Below, in pieces: positions 35,395-42,572 of a stretch of 64,000 nucleotides of DNA. Each line of letters starts with the position of its first letter. Within the stretch, counting starts at the first letter, position 1. Position numbers and translations under genes: made by a program. Below the pieces are notes generated by a model, which ran no database searches, had not been told where the DNA came from, and saw only the letters and a list, made by a program, of their open reading frames with translations. The stretch comes from Pseudomonas sp. TH43 (GTDB lineage Bacteria; Pseudomonadota; Gammaproteobacteria; Pseudomonadales; Pseudomonadaceae), in assembly GCF_016650635.1 (NCBI RefSeq), contig NZ_JAEKFI010000002.1:548570-612569 (forward strand). Direction: 5' to 3'.

Positions 35395-36420
35395 TCAGAG
35401 GGGCCTGACCTCAACCCGCAATCGATCCGCGCCCTCCTCCTGGCAATCGATACGTACCGGCAAAAACTGCTCGATCACTGCGATATTGCTGTGCAGGTGC
35501 TCGGTCATGCGCGGCGTGGTGAACGAACCGCCACCGGCCAGCGCCATCGGCAGCAGCAACTGATCGGCGAGGTGTTCGGCGACGGCGGCACCACTGCGCA
35601 ACCAGTCGGCGGCCTGATTGATCGCGGCATCGGCGACCTTTTCCGCCCGCAACGACACTTGGCCAAACGAACTGAACACTTCGCTGACCTGTTCGAATGC
35701 ATACTCCAGCAACAATACGTTGCCTGGCCCGCGCGCCGGGTCGAGCGTGACGTGTTGCAGCGCCGAAGGCGGCAGACTTAAACGCTTGGCCACCTGGCTC
35801 AACTCACGTTCGGCAACCGTCGGGGCGAGCCCGGCGGTCAGCGCTGAGGCGTGCTGCGAAAGCGCCGCGCCGCGCTCACAAAGGTCCAGTCGAGTCAGGC
35901 GCGAAGGCGCTACCTTCGCCTCGATTTCACCGCCACCGGCCGGCACAAACCCGTGCCGCAGCAACTCCAGCTCAATATCAGCGCCCATGCGCCGCAGCAG
36001 TGGCAACCAACTGCGCATGAGGAAGTCCGTCGGCGGTGCCAATGGGTTATGCGTGCCACCGGTAATCCTTACCCGACTCGCCTGCGGTGCCCGCAACAAT
36101 GCCGGCAACAAGGTCTGCAAGACCAATGTGCAACTGCCGGCCGTACCAATGGCGAACTGGTAGTCGCCACCGCGAATGGCACCGGGCTCGAAGCTCAAGG
36201 CTTGCGCACCCAACTGCGCACCGCAGACTTTTGCCGCGCAGACCTCGGCCGCCGCCATCACCGCCGTCAGGTGCTGTCGTAACAACCCCGGACGGCTGCG
36301 CTTGGCACGAATCTGTTTAATGCGAAACGCCCGGCCTGTCACCATCGACAGGCTCAAGGCACTGCGCAACACCTGGCCGCCACCGATGGCGCCGTCCAGT
36401 TCTATCACTTCCTGTTTCAT
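35395..36420 (-). CDS. rtcA: RNA 3'-terminal phosphate cyclase RtcA
   Basis: A 341-residue cyclase that converts an RNA 3'-phosphate to a 2',3'-cyclic phosphate with ATP. Family segments seen are DGAIGGGQVLRSALSLSM, then RAKRSRPGLLRQHLTAV, GGTHNPLAPPTDF and HGFVPAGGGEIEAKV, and the adenylated His lies in PRMTEHLHSNIAV near the C-terminus. It is the last gene of the leftward rsr-rtcB-nucleotidyltransferase-rtcA operon, 8 bases after the nucleotidyltransferase gene, and is followed by an intrinsic terminator. Control by RtcR and sigma54 is expected. Confidence 0.95.
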   Translation of the reverse strand: MKQEVIELDGAIGGGQVLRSALSLSMVTGRAFRIKQIRAKRSRPGLLRQHLTAVMAAAEVCAAKVCGAQLGAQALSFEPGAIRGGDYQFAIGTAGSCTLVLQTLLPALLRAPQASRVRITGGTHNPLAPPTDFLMRSWLPLLRRMGADIELELLRHGFVPAGGGEIEAKVAPSRLTRLDLCERGAALSQHASALTAGLAPTVAERELSQVAKRLSLPPSALQHVTLDPARGPGNVLLLEYAFEQVSEVFSSFGQVSLRAEKVADAAINQAADWLRSGAAVAEHLADQLLLPMALAGGGSFTTPRMTEHLHSNIAVIEQFLPVRIDCQEEGADRLRVEVRPL

Positions 36421-36428
36421 TACAATCC

Positions 36429-37217
36429 TTACGCGTACAGCCCGACGGTATCCCTGAGGTACTGATCCAGCCGTCGCGAGTCTTCCTGAGTTCTGAGTAA
36501 GGTGGGCACTTCGCGCTCAAGCTCAGCCGCGATGAACCCGTGCAGCGCCGGACGACGCGGCCCGTAGGCGCTCTCATCGGCATTGCGTTTAAGCGCCAGC
36601 AGTTCGTCGACTTCAGCGAGCAGCGCACGATCATCGACCGTGGTCAGCAGGTCGGCAAAGGTCATCGGTGGCCGGCCTCGACCCTGGTCGATCCAGCGCA
36701 CCGCCAGCAGCGGCCGCAGCACGTAGAAGTACCTCTTGAATCGCACTGTTTCGCCTTGCAGGTAACCGCGAAAGTTCTTCTTCGCCATCGACAAATAGTG
36801 ATTACGCGCACTGGGTGGGCTGTAGAACGCCTCGGCGAGTTCACGCAGCTGCGCCACCTGGGCGCTTTCGCTGCGATAAACCAGCGGCGAATCGAGCCAC
36901 TCCAGCAACGTCGGATTGGACTTGCGCAGCAACCCGAGGGTCTTGCGCAGCTCCCAGCCGCTGACGTCGAGTTCATCGTCCAGCGGACGTTCGATCACAT
37001 CACGCGGTGCATCGACCTGAACAAACCACTCGGGCTTTTCCACATAGACAAACCGCACGTCGTAATCGCTGTCGGTCGAGGCGAAACCCCAGGCCCGACT
37101 GCCGGACTCACACGCATACAACACCGTGACATTGCGTTCGCGCTCTATACGCGCCAGCTCTTCCAGTACCCGCGCGCGCATCGTGTCGCACAGCGGATGA
37201 CGCTCTTCGAGATCCAT
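36429..37217 (-). CDS. RlaP-like nucleotidyltransferase of the RNA-repair operon
   Basis: A 262-residue protein of the polymerase-beta superfamily. The active-site motif GSRAWGFASTDSDYDVR (GS followed by DSD) is intact. The C-terminal half (SMAKKNFRGYLQG, then RPLLAVRWIDQG) matches the DUF-type RNA-repair-associated family. The start at 37217 is preceded by AAGGAAAG. It sits between rtcB (14-base gap) and rtcA (8-base gap), so it probably adds or removes a nucleotide or nucleotidyl group during RNA repair; the substrate is not established by sequence. Confidence 0.85.
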   Translation of the reverse strand: MDLEERHPLCDTMRARVLEELARIERERNVTVLYACESGSRAWGFASTDSDYDVRFVYVEKPEWFVQVDAPRDVIERPLDDELDVSGWELRKTLGLLRKSNPTLLEWLDSPLVYRSESAQVAQLRELAEAFYSPPSARNHYLSMAKKNFRGYLQGETVRFKRYFYVLRPLLAVRWIDQGRGRPPMTFADLLTTVDDRALLAEVDELLALKRNADESAYGPRRPALHGFIAAELEREVPTLLRTQEDSRRLDQYLRDTVGLYA

Positions 37218-37231
37218 GACTTGCTTTCCTT

Positions 37232-38458
37232 TTATCCTTTGACGCACACCACCTGACGCAAGGTGTGCAGCACTTCCACCAACTCACGCTGGGCGTACAT
37301 GACTTTGTCGATGTCCTTGTAGGCCATCGGAATTTCGTCGATCACCGCTTCGTCCTTGCGGCACTCGACGTGGGCCGTGGCGCGGATCTGATCCTCGACG
37401 GTGAAAGTGTTCTTCGCTTTGGTGCGGCTCATGGTGCGGCCGGCGCCGTGGCTGCAGGAACTGAACGACTCCTCGTTGCCCAGACCGCGAACGATGAAAC
37501 TCTTCGCACCCATAGAGCCGGGAATAATCCCCAACTCACCCTTCTTCGCCGACACCGCACCTTTGCGGGTGACCAGCACCTCTTCACCAAAATGCCGCTC
37601 TTTCTGCACGTAGTTGTGGTGGCAGTTGACCGCCTCCAACGCCACGTCAAACGGCTTGCGAATAATCTGCCGTGTCGCCTGAATCACCGCGCGCATCATC
37701 AGCTCTCGGTTCTGCTTGGCGAAATCCTGCGCCCAGCCCACTGCTTCCACGTAGTCATCAAAGTGCTGGCTGCCTTCTTCGAAGTAGGCCAGGTCACGAT
37801 CCGGCAGGTTGGCGATGTGCTGGCGCATATCCGCCTGCGCCATCTGGATGAACAGGTTGCCGATGGCGTTACCGACACCGCGCGACCCGCTGTGCAACAT
37901 GAACCAGACCCGGTTGGCTTCGTCCAGGCACACTTCGATGAAGTGGTTGCCGCTGCCGAGGGTGCCGAGGTGCCCACGGTTGTTGGTGTTGGACAGTTTC
38001 GGGTACTTGTCGGTGATCAACTTGAACCGCGGATGCAACGCCGCCCACGCCTGATCGGCCTGCTGCGGGATCTCGTCCCACGCGCCTTTGTCACGTCGAG
38101 AACGGGTCGAGCTGCGGCCATGGGGCACCGCTTGTTCGATGGCGCAACGCAGAGCGCGCAGGTTGTCCGGCAAGTCGGCGGCGGTCAGCGACGTACGCGC
38201 GGCGATCATGCCGCAACCGATGTCGACACCGACCGCCGCCGGAATGATCGCGCCCACCGTCGGGATCACGCTGCCAATGGTCGAGCCCTTGCCAAGATGC
38301 ACGTCCGGCATGACCGCCAGGTGTTTGAAGATGAACGGCATCTTCGCCGTGTTCATCAACTGCTCGCGCGCCTCGTTCTCTACCGGGACGCCTTCGGTCC
38401 AGAGTTTGATCGGTTTGCCGTTGGCGACTTCAAGCAGTTGGTAAGTGTGTTCTTTCAT
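37232..38458 (-). CDS. rtcB: RNA-splicing/repair ligase RtcB
   Basis: A 408-residue GTP- and Mn-dependent ligase that joins 2',3'-cyclic phosphate or 3'-phosphate RNA ends to 5'-OH ends. Metal ligands are seen as Asp/Cys in GVDIGCGM (Cys82) and His in GSGNHFIE and NCHHNY. The guanylylated His is in CSHGAGRTMSR, and HSGSRGVGN contributes to the GTP site. The frame extends upstream into the Y-RNA region, but the ATG at 38458 (MKEHTYQLL) matches the family N-terminus. It follows the Y-RNA-like units directly in the operon. Confidence 0.95.
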   Translation of the reverse strand: MKEHTYQLLEVANGKPIKLWTEGVPVENEAREQLMNTAKMPFIFKHLAVMPDVHLGKGSTIGSVIPTVGAIIPAAVGVDIGCGMIAARTSLTAADLPDNLRALRCAIEQAVPHGRSSTRSRRDKGAWDEIPQQADQAWAALHPRFKLITDKYPKLSNTNNRGHLGTLGSGNHFIEVCLDEANRVWFMLHSGSRGVGNAIGNLFIQMAQADMRQHIANLPDRDLAYFEEGSQHFDDYVEAVGWAQDFAKQNRELMMRAVIQATRQIIRKPFDVALEAVNCHHNYVQKERHFGEEVLVTRKGAVSAKKGELGIIPGSMGAKSFIVRGLGNEESFSSCSHGAGRTMSRTKAKNTFTVEDQIRATAHVECRKDEAVIDEIPMAYKDIDKVMYAQRELVEVLHTLRQVVCVKG

Positions 38459-38508
38459 TTCTCTGTTCTTTATTTTTTGGCCGATGATTCGGCGTTGTAC
38501 CGTAAGTC

Positions 38509-38611
38509 GCAGCGACAAAAACACAGGCACTGTGGCTCTGCCAGTTGAGCCCCCGTTGCCGGGGCGGGAGTCGAACCCGCTTTCCGATGTAGTACCTGTC
38601 GCATTCGCTGC
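38509..38611 (-). ncRNA. yrlA: Y-RNA-like unit 3 with permuted tRNA-like module (YrlA-like)
   Basis: On the minus strand, GCAGCGA (38611-38605) pairs with TCGCTGC (38515-38509). An asymmetric internal loop (ATGCGA against a T-rich strand) follows, then a second stem CAGGTAC/GTGCCTG. Inside lies a tRNA-like module with no spacers: T-arm (38580-38564; stem GCGGG/CCCGC, loop TTCGACT), a four-pair acceptor-like stem closed by GCAA (38563-38552), then D-arm (38551-38534; stem GGCTC/GAGCC, loop AACTGGCA). The order T-arm to D-arm is the reverse of tRNA, so it cannot be an ordinary tRNA. Bacterial Y RNAs next to Ro60 genes are known to mimic tRNA, and Ro60 is encoded directly upstream. Confidence 0.85.
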
Positions 38612-38630
38612 CAATAACTGCAAAAAGGGT

Positions 38631-38717
38631 GGCACGACAAAAGTTGATGACTGTTGCGCGTTGCCGCGCTCCGGGGTTAGCCGGACTTCAGATGTACAGC
38701 CATCAGGCATTCGTGCC
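38631..38717 (-). ncRNA. Y-RNA-like unit 2 with partial tRNA-like module
   Basis: GGCACGA (38717-38711) pairs with TCGTGCC (38637-38631). The same internal loop motif ATGCC follows, then a nine-pair stem TGATGGCTG/CAGTCATCA and the conserved TACATC. Inside are a T-arm-like hairpin TCCGG-CTAACC-CCGGA (38685-38670) and, immediately adjoining, GCGCG-GCAA-CGCGC (38669-38656), but no D-arm. The design is that of unit 3 with one arm missing and a non-canonical T-loop. Transcription from the rsr operon and Ro60 binding are inferred. Confidence 0.7.
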
Positions 38718-38719
38718 GT

Positions 38720-38785
38720 CACTGGCGCTGACAAGGGTTTGATGAGACGTTCTGGATGTAGTCCCATCGGCATTCAGCGCCAGTG
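38720..38785 (-). ncRNA. Y-RNA-like unit 1, simple stem-loop
   Basis: CACTGGCGCTGA (38785-38774) and TCAGCGCCAGTG (38731-38720) form a perfect 12-pair stem. The internal loop ATGCC against a CCCTTG-ending strand, an eight-pair second stem GATGGGAC/GTCTCATC and the conserved TACATC follow. There is no tRNA-like part. It begins 11 bases past the rsr stop and ends 2 bases before unit 2. Shared motifs with units 2 and 3 argue for a family of three Ro60-binding RNAs. Confidence 0.7.
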
Positions 38786-38795
38786 ATAAATCAAT

Positions 38796-40343
38796 TCATA
38801 AAGCGCTTTCGATCGCCTCGACCCAGTGCTGCGCACCGTAGTGGCCGCTGGTGAACTGCTCGACCACGTCGAACACGGCATCGCTGAAACCGCCGACATT
38901 CAATATGTCATCACGCTCCGCCGCCTGCGTTGCATGGCCTGGCTGGATATCGATGCACACCAGCCGCGCCTGCGGGTTGAGCTGCTTGATTCGCTCCCAC
39001 TGGCGCATCGTCTCGCTGGCACCGTGGCGCCGCGCATCGATCCACGACTCGTTGTCCGAAACCATGATCAACGTATCGACCCTGGCCTTGCTGTCCGCCA
39101 ATCTCTTCAGCGGTGCCGAGCAGTTGGTGCCGCCGCCAAAAATCCCGGCGAGCTTCTGCGCATTGCTGATCACGCTGTCACGCGGGTTGAGCTGGATATC
39201 CACCACGTTCACCTCGAACGGCATTACCCGTGCTTGCGGCTGTTTGCGCAACACGGCTGCTGCAACCAGCGCCGCTACGTCGATGCAACGCACTACCGAC
39301 GTCGCGCCTTGGCGATAACCCGTCGCCGGGCTACCCATCGAGCCTGAAACATCCGGGCAAACCACTACCGCCCCTTCAAGCTTCGGCACATTGGCCAATG
39401 ACAACTCCAGTGCATCCTGCAGCGCTTCGCGTATCAGCGCCGGAATGTCTTCACCCATCATCCGATACGCCGACAACAGCTGATATGGATACACTCGCGC
39501 CTTCGCGACTTCTTGCGGATCGACCAATCGCGCCGCTACATATTCGACGCAACCCGGCACTTCAAACGCACCGTGGCGAGCCAAGGTGTTGAGGTTGATG
39601 CGCAGCCCCTGCCAACCCATGTTGCGCGCTTGCGCCGCCCATTGTTCCTTGCTCAGTGTTTCATTGCCGAGCAACTGAAACGGCACCGCAGGCACCTCAT
39701 CACTTGCGCCGCTGCGAAACGCCAGCAAATCGCGCGTCAATTGCGGCAAGGCCTTTACCTCAACCGGTTTGCCAATCAACCAGGCGAAGAACGCTTCACG
39801 CCACGCTTCGGCAGGTTTCGGGTGAACCATCTTCACCACGTCCGCCAACGACGGTTGATTGCCGATCGACGCTTGCAACAGTTGACGTTCGGTGGCGCTG
39901 TTCAGCCAGTTCTGCACCAGACGCTTGGGTTGCGAACCGAGGGATTTACGCCCGGTAGCACCGCTGCGCAGGATCTGCACAAAGTTGCGCAGCATTTTGC
40001 CGCTGTCGATCACTTGCTCGAAAACCTCTGGCACCAGGCTCGAACGCTGAGCAGTCAATGCCGCCAGCAACAGCGCTGGCATGTCTTTCATGTGGCCTTG
40101 CTTGCGAGCGTAGATCGCGGCTTTCGCCACGAAGCGACTGTCCAACTCAGCCACCAGCTTCAGCACTTGATCCAGCTGGCTTTCAGCGGAGGCGTAAAAG
40201 GTCTGGTTCAGGCAACCGGTCACTGCCAGTTGGGCCAGTTGATGCTTGGGGCTGTAGGCATAAGCCGAGGCGCCGGAGGCATTCAAGGTGTTGCAGGCTG
40301 GCAAGTGATTCGATTGCGTATTGAAGAGTGTTGAGTTGGCCAT
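38796..40343 (-). CDS. rsr: Ro60/TROVE-domain RNA-binding protein Rsr
   Basis: A 515-residue Ro60 orthologue. The HEAT-like TROVE ring occupies about residues 15-320 (LAVTGCLNQTFYASAESQLD, later GWQGLRINLNTLARHGAF), followed by a vWA domain whose MIDAS reads DVSGSMG at 331-337 with a later SDNESWID. Ro60 proteins hold Y RNAs and misfolded RNA, and in Deinococcus tether PNPase. It is the first gene of the operon, behind a sigma54-type promoter (40386-40401), with three Y-RNA-like units directly after its stop. Confidence 0.95.
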   Translation of the reverse strand: MANSTLFNTQSNHLPACNTLNASGASAYAYSPKHQLAQLAVTGCLNQTFYASAESQLDQVLKLVAELDSRFVAKAAIYARKQGHMKDMPALLLAALTAQRSSLVPEVFEQVIDSGKMLRNFVQILRSGATGRKSLGSQPKRLVQNWLNSATERQLLQASIGNQPSLADVVKMVHPKPAEAWREAFFAWLIGKPVEVKALPQLTRDLLAFRSGASDEVPAVPFQLLGNETLSKEQWAAQARNMGWQGLRINLNTLARHGAFEVPGCVEYVAARLVDPQEVAKARVYPYQLLSAYRMMGEDIPALIREALQDALELSLANVPKLEGAVVVCPDVSGSMGSPATGYRQGATSVVRCIDVAALVAAAVLRKQPQARVMPFEVNVVDIQLNPRDSVISNAQKLAGIFGGGTNCSAPLKRLADSKARVDTLIMVSDNESWIDARRHGASETMRQWERIKQLNPQARLVCIDIQPGHATQAAERDDILNVGGFSDAVFDVVEQFTSGHYGAQHWVEAIESAL

Positions 40344-40385
40344 CTTGGCGTCTCGCTGGGTTGTCCTGTTCGTTGCGATAGGTAT

Positions 40386-40401
40386 TGCAGCCGCTGTGCC
40401 A
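40386..40401 (-). promoter_or_regulatory. Sigma54 promoter of the rsr-rtcBA operon
   Basis: On the minus strand, TGGCACAGCGGCTGCA matches TGGCAC-N5-TTGCA, with GG and GC separated by 10 bases. It lies 43-58 bases upstream of the rsr start codon. The divergent rtcR gene encodes a sigma54 activator. Upstream bases (40402-40475) are very AT-rich, suiting DNA bending between activator and polymerase. Confidence 0.85.
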
Positions 40402-40547
40402 GCTTTTTAATTTTCAATAAATTTATTGTTAAATTATTGATTTATAACGTTTTTATTTTTATTTCTGTTTTCTTTCGGTCTAACCGAGGACAAACCCAAC
40501 GCAGAAAACATATCATTGGATATCGTCTTTTATCTTTTGAGATAAGC

Positions 40548-42152
40548 ATGTCCAGCAAACGCACTGTTGCCATCGGTTTTATCGGCGCCACCCTCGATCG
40601 CGTCGGCAAAGGCGCCAATCGCTGGAGCCATTGGCGGCCCAGCGTTGGCCTGTGCCAACAACCGGACGTGCTGATCAATCGGCTTGAGCTGATTCACGGC
40701 ATCGACGCCCGCGATGTCAGCCTCGCCGAACGGGTGCGCGCAGACATCCAACAGGTTTCGCCGGAAACCGAAGTGCGCCTGCACCCGATGTCGCTGCGCA
40801 ATCCGTGGGATTTCGAAGAGGTCTACGGCGCCTTGCATGACTTCACCACGACCTACGACTTCGATACCGAGCGCGAGGATTACCTCGTTCACATCACCAC
40901 CGGCACCCACGTCGCACAGATCTGCTGGTTCCTGCTGACCGAAGCACGCTACCTGCCGGCGCGACTGATCCAGACCTCCCCCGCCAAGCGCGCCAGCGAA
41001 AGCGATCACGCCATTGGCACTCACGCGCTGATCGACCTCGACCTGTCACGCTACGACCGCATCGCCTCGCGCTTCGCAAACAAGCGCTTGGAAGGTCTGG
41101 AGTTTTTGAAGTCAGGCATCGCCACACGCAACCCGGCGTTCAACCGCTCCATCGAACAGATCGAGCGCGTAGCCGTGCGTTCGAAAGCACCGATGTTGCT
41201 GATCGGCCCGACCGGCGCCGGCAAATCTTTTCTGGCCCGACGCATCTTTGAACTCAAACGCAGCCGCCATCAAATGCAGGGCCGCTTCGTCGAAGTCAAC
41301 TGCGCCACCCTGCGTGGCGATGGCGCGATGTCGGCACTGTTTGGTCATGTCAAAGGCGCTTTTACCGGCGCGCAGAATGCGCGTGACGGCCTGTTGCGCG
41401 CCGCCGATGGCGGCATGCTGTTTCTCGATGAAATCGGCGAACTGGGTGCGGACGAACAGGCCATGCTGCTCAAGGCGATTGAAGAAAAACGCTTCTTCCC
41501 GCTGGGTTCAGACAAAGAGGTCGACAGTGATTTCCTGATCATCGCCGGCACTCACCGCGACTTGCGCAGCCGTGTCGCCGAAGGCTTGTTTCGCGAAGAT
41601 TTGTACGCACGCATCAACTTGTGGACGTTCGATCTGCCGGGCCTTGCCGGCCGTCGCGAAGACATCGAACCGAACATCGACTTCGAACTGCAGCGTCATG
41701 CCCGCGAGCACGGACAGTTAGTGCGCTTCAATCTTGAAGCACGCCGCAGCTATCTGGCGTTCGCCGGCTCGCCGGCAGCGGCATGGCTGGGCAACTTTCG
41801 CGAACTGTCCGCGTCGATCACTCGCATGGCGACACTCGCCGACAGCGGGCGGATTGATGAAGCGCAGGTGCAGGAGGAGATCGACCGCTTGCGTTATGCG
41901 TGGGGCCTGGCGCAGCCGACCGGCATTTCCCGGGATTTGCCGGGAGATAGCGAGCACATGGACCTGTTTGATCGCTTGCAACTGAAGGCGGTACTTGAGG
42001 TTTGTCGGCAGGCAGACAGCTTGTCGGATGCCGGCAGAAAGCTGTTTGGCGTTTCGCGACAAGCCAAGGCACAGCCCAACGATGCGGATCGGTTACGCAA
42101 ATACCTCGCACGATTCGGCATCGAATGGGGCCAGATCAGCCAATCGGAGTAA
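40548..42152 (+). CDS. rtcR: Sigma54-dependent activator RtcR of the RNA-repair operon
   Basis: A 534-residue activator. Residues 1-180 form the CARF-type sensor domain known for RtcR (VHITTGTHVAQICWFLLTEA), which senses RNA-damage products. The AAA+ domain has Walker A GPTGAGKS at 220-227, the sigma54-contact loop GAFTGA at 270-275 and Walker B LFLDEIGEL. A C-terminal Fis-like DNA-binding region ends the protein. The ATG at 40548 is chosen because it matches the family start (MSSKRTVAIGFIGATLD); earlier codons lie in AT-rich non-coding sequence. It diverges from the operon it should activate. Confidence 0.95.
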   Translation: MSSKRTVAIGFIGATLDRVGKGANRWSHWRPSVGLCQQPDVLINRLELIHGIDARDVSLAERVRADIQQVSPETEVRLHPMSLRNPWDFEEVYGALHDFTTTYDFDTEREDYLVHITTGTHVAQICWFLLTEARYLPARLIQTSPAKRASESDHAIGTHALIDLDLSRYDRIASRFANKRLEGLEFLKSGIATRNPAFNRSIEQIERVAVRSKAPMLLIGPTGAGKSFLARRIFELKRSRHQMQGRFVEVNCATLRGDGAMSALFGHVKGAFTGAQNARDGLLRAADGGMLFLDEIGELGADEQAMLLKAIEEKRFFPLGSDKEVDSDFLIIAGTHRDLRSRVAEGLFREDLYARINLWTFDLPGLAGRREDIEPNIDFELQRHAREHGQLVRFNLEARRSYLAFAGSPAAAWLGNFRELSASITRMATLADSGRIDEAQVQEEIDRLRYAWGLAQPTGISRDLPGDSEHMDLFDRLQLKAVLEVCRQADSLSDAGRKLFGVSRQAKAQPNDADRLRKYLARFGIEWGQISQSE

Positions 42153-42246
42153 TCGCGAGACTGCCCACATACCGCCTGTCCAACAGCGGGCACCTTCGCC
42201 CGCACGGTTCTTCCAATGCAGCACATGCCCTCGCACGGAAGACGCA

Positions 42247-42525
42247 ATGATGAACAACAAGATTGCAGCGATAACCTTGGCCGGCCTGCTCGCAGCCTGC
42301 CCGTACCTTGTCCTGGCTGCTGACGGCTCAGCGGAGGAATCGACGACACCGCCCACCGCGATCCCCGGGATTAATCAGGGCGGCATGTCGGAGTCGAACG
42401 AGGAAAAGGCCAGCAAGAAAGGTGAAGAGGCATCCGGCTCGAACTCCGGCGCCGAGTCGCATGAAACCGATAAGGATGCCGCCACTTCAAGCGACTCGAA
42501 CGATTTGAAAAAAGCGAAACCTTGA
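42247..42525 (+). CDS. Small exported polar protein, unknown
   Basis: A 92-residue protein. The start at 42247 has GGAAG upstream. Residues 1-26 form an export signal (KIAAITLAGLLAACPYLVLA). A lipobox-like LAAC is followed by further hydrophobic residues, so both signal peptidase I and lipoprotein processing are possible. The mature part of about 65 residues is Ser/Lys/Glu-rich, low in hydrophobics and likely disordered (SNEEKASKKGEEASGSNSGA). Function unknown; similar proteins occur in pseudomonads. Confidence 0.65.
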   Translation: MMNNKIAAITLAGLLAACPYLVLAADGSAEESTTPPTAIPGINQGGMSESNEEKASKKGEEASGSNSGAESHETDKDAATSSDSNDLKKAKP

Positions 42526-42527
42526 GC

Positions 42528-42556
42528 AGTCGCATCCTTGATGCAGGATGCGACTG
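42528..42556. terminator. Hairpin between convergent genes
   Basis: CAGTCGCATCC and GGATGCGACTG form an 11-pair stem with a 7-base loop. No clear T-tract follows, so termination efficiency is uncertain. It lies 2 bases after the small exported protein gene and 16 bases from the polygalacturonase stop. Confidence 0.6.
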
Positions 42557-42572
42557 AGCCGATCAGCAACGA

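Noticed and set aside
38534..38580. An ordinary tRNA gene, suggested by a clean T-arm and D-arm
   Set aside because: The arms are in reverse order on the transcript strand, are joined by a tetraloop-capped short stem, and no anticodon loop is present. It fits a tRNA-mimic module instead.
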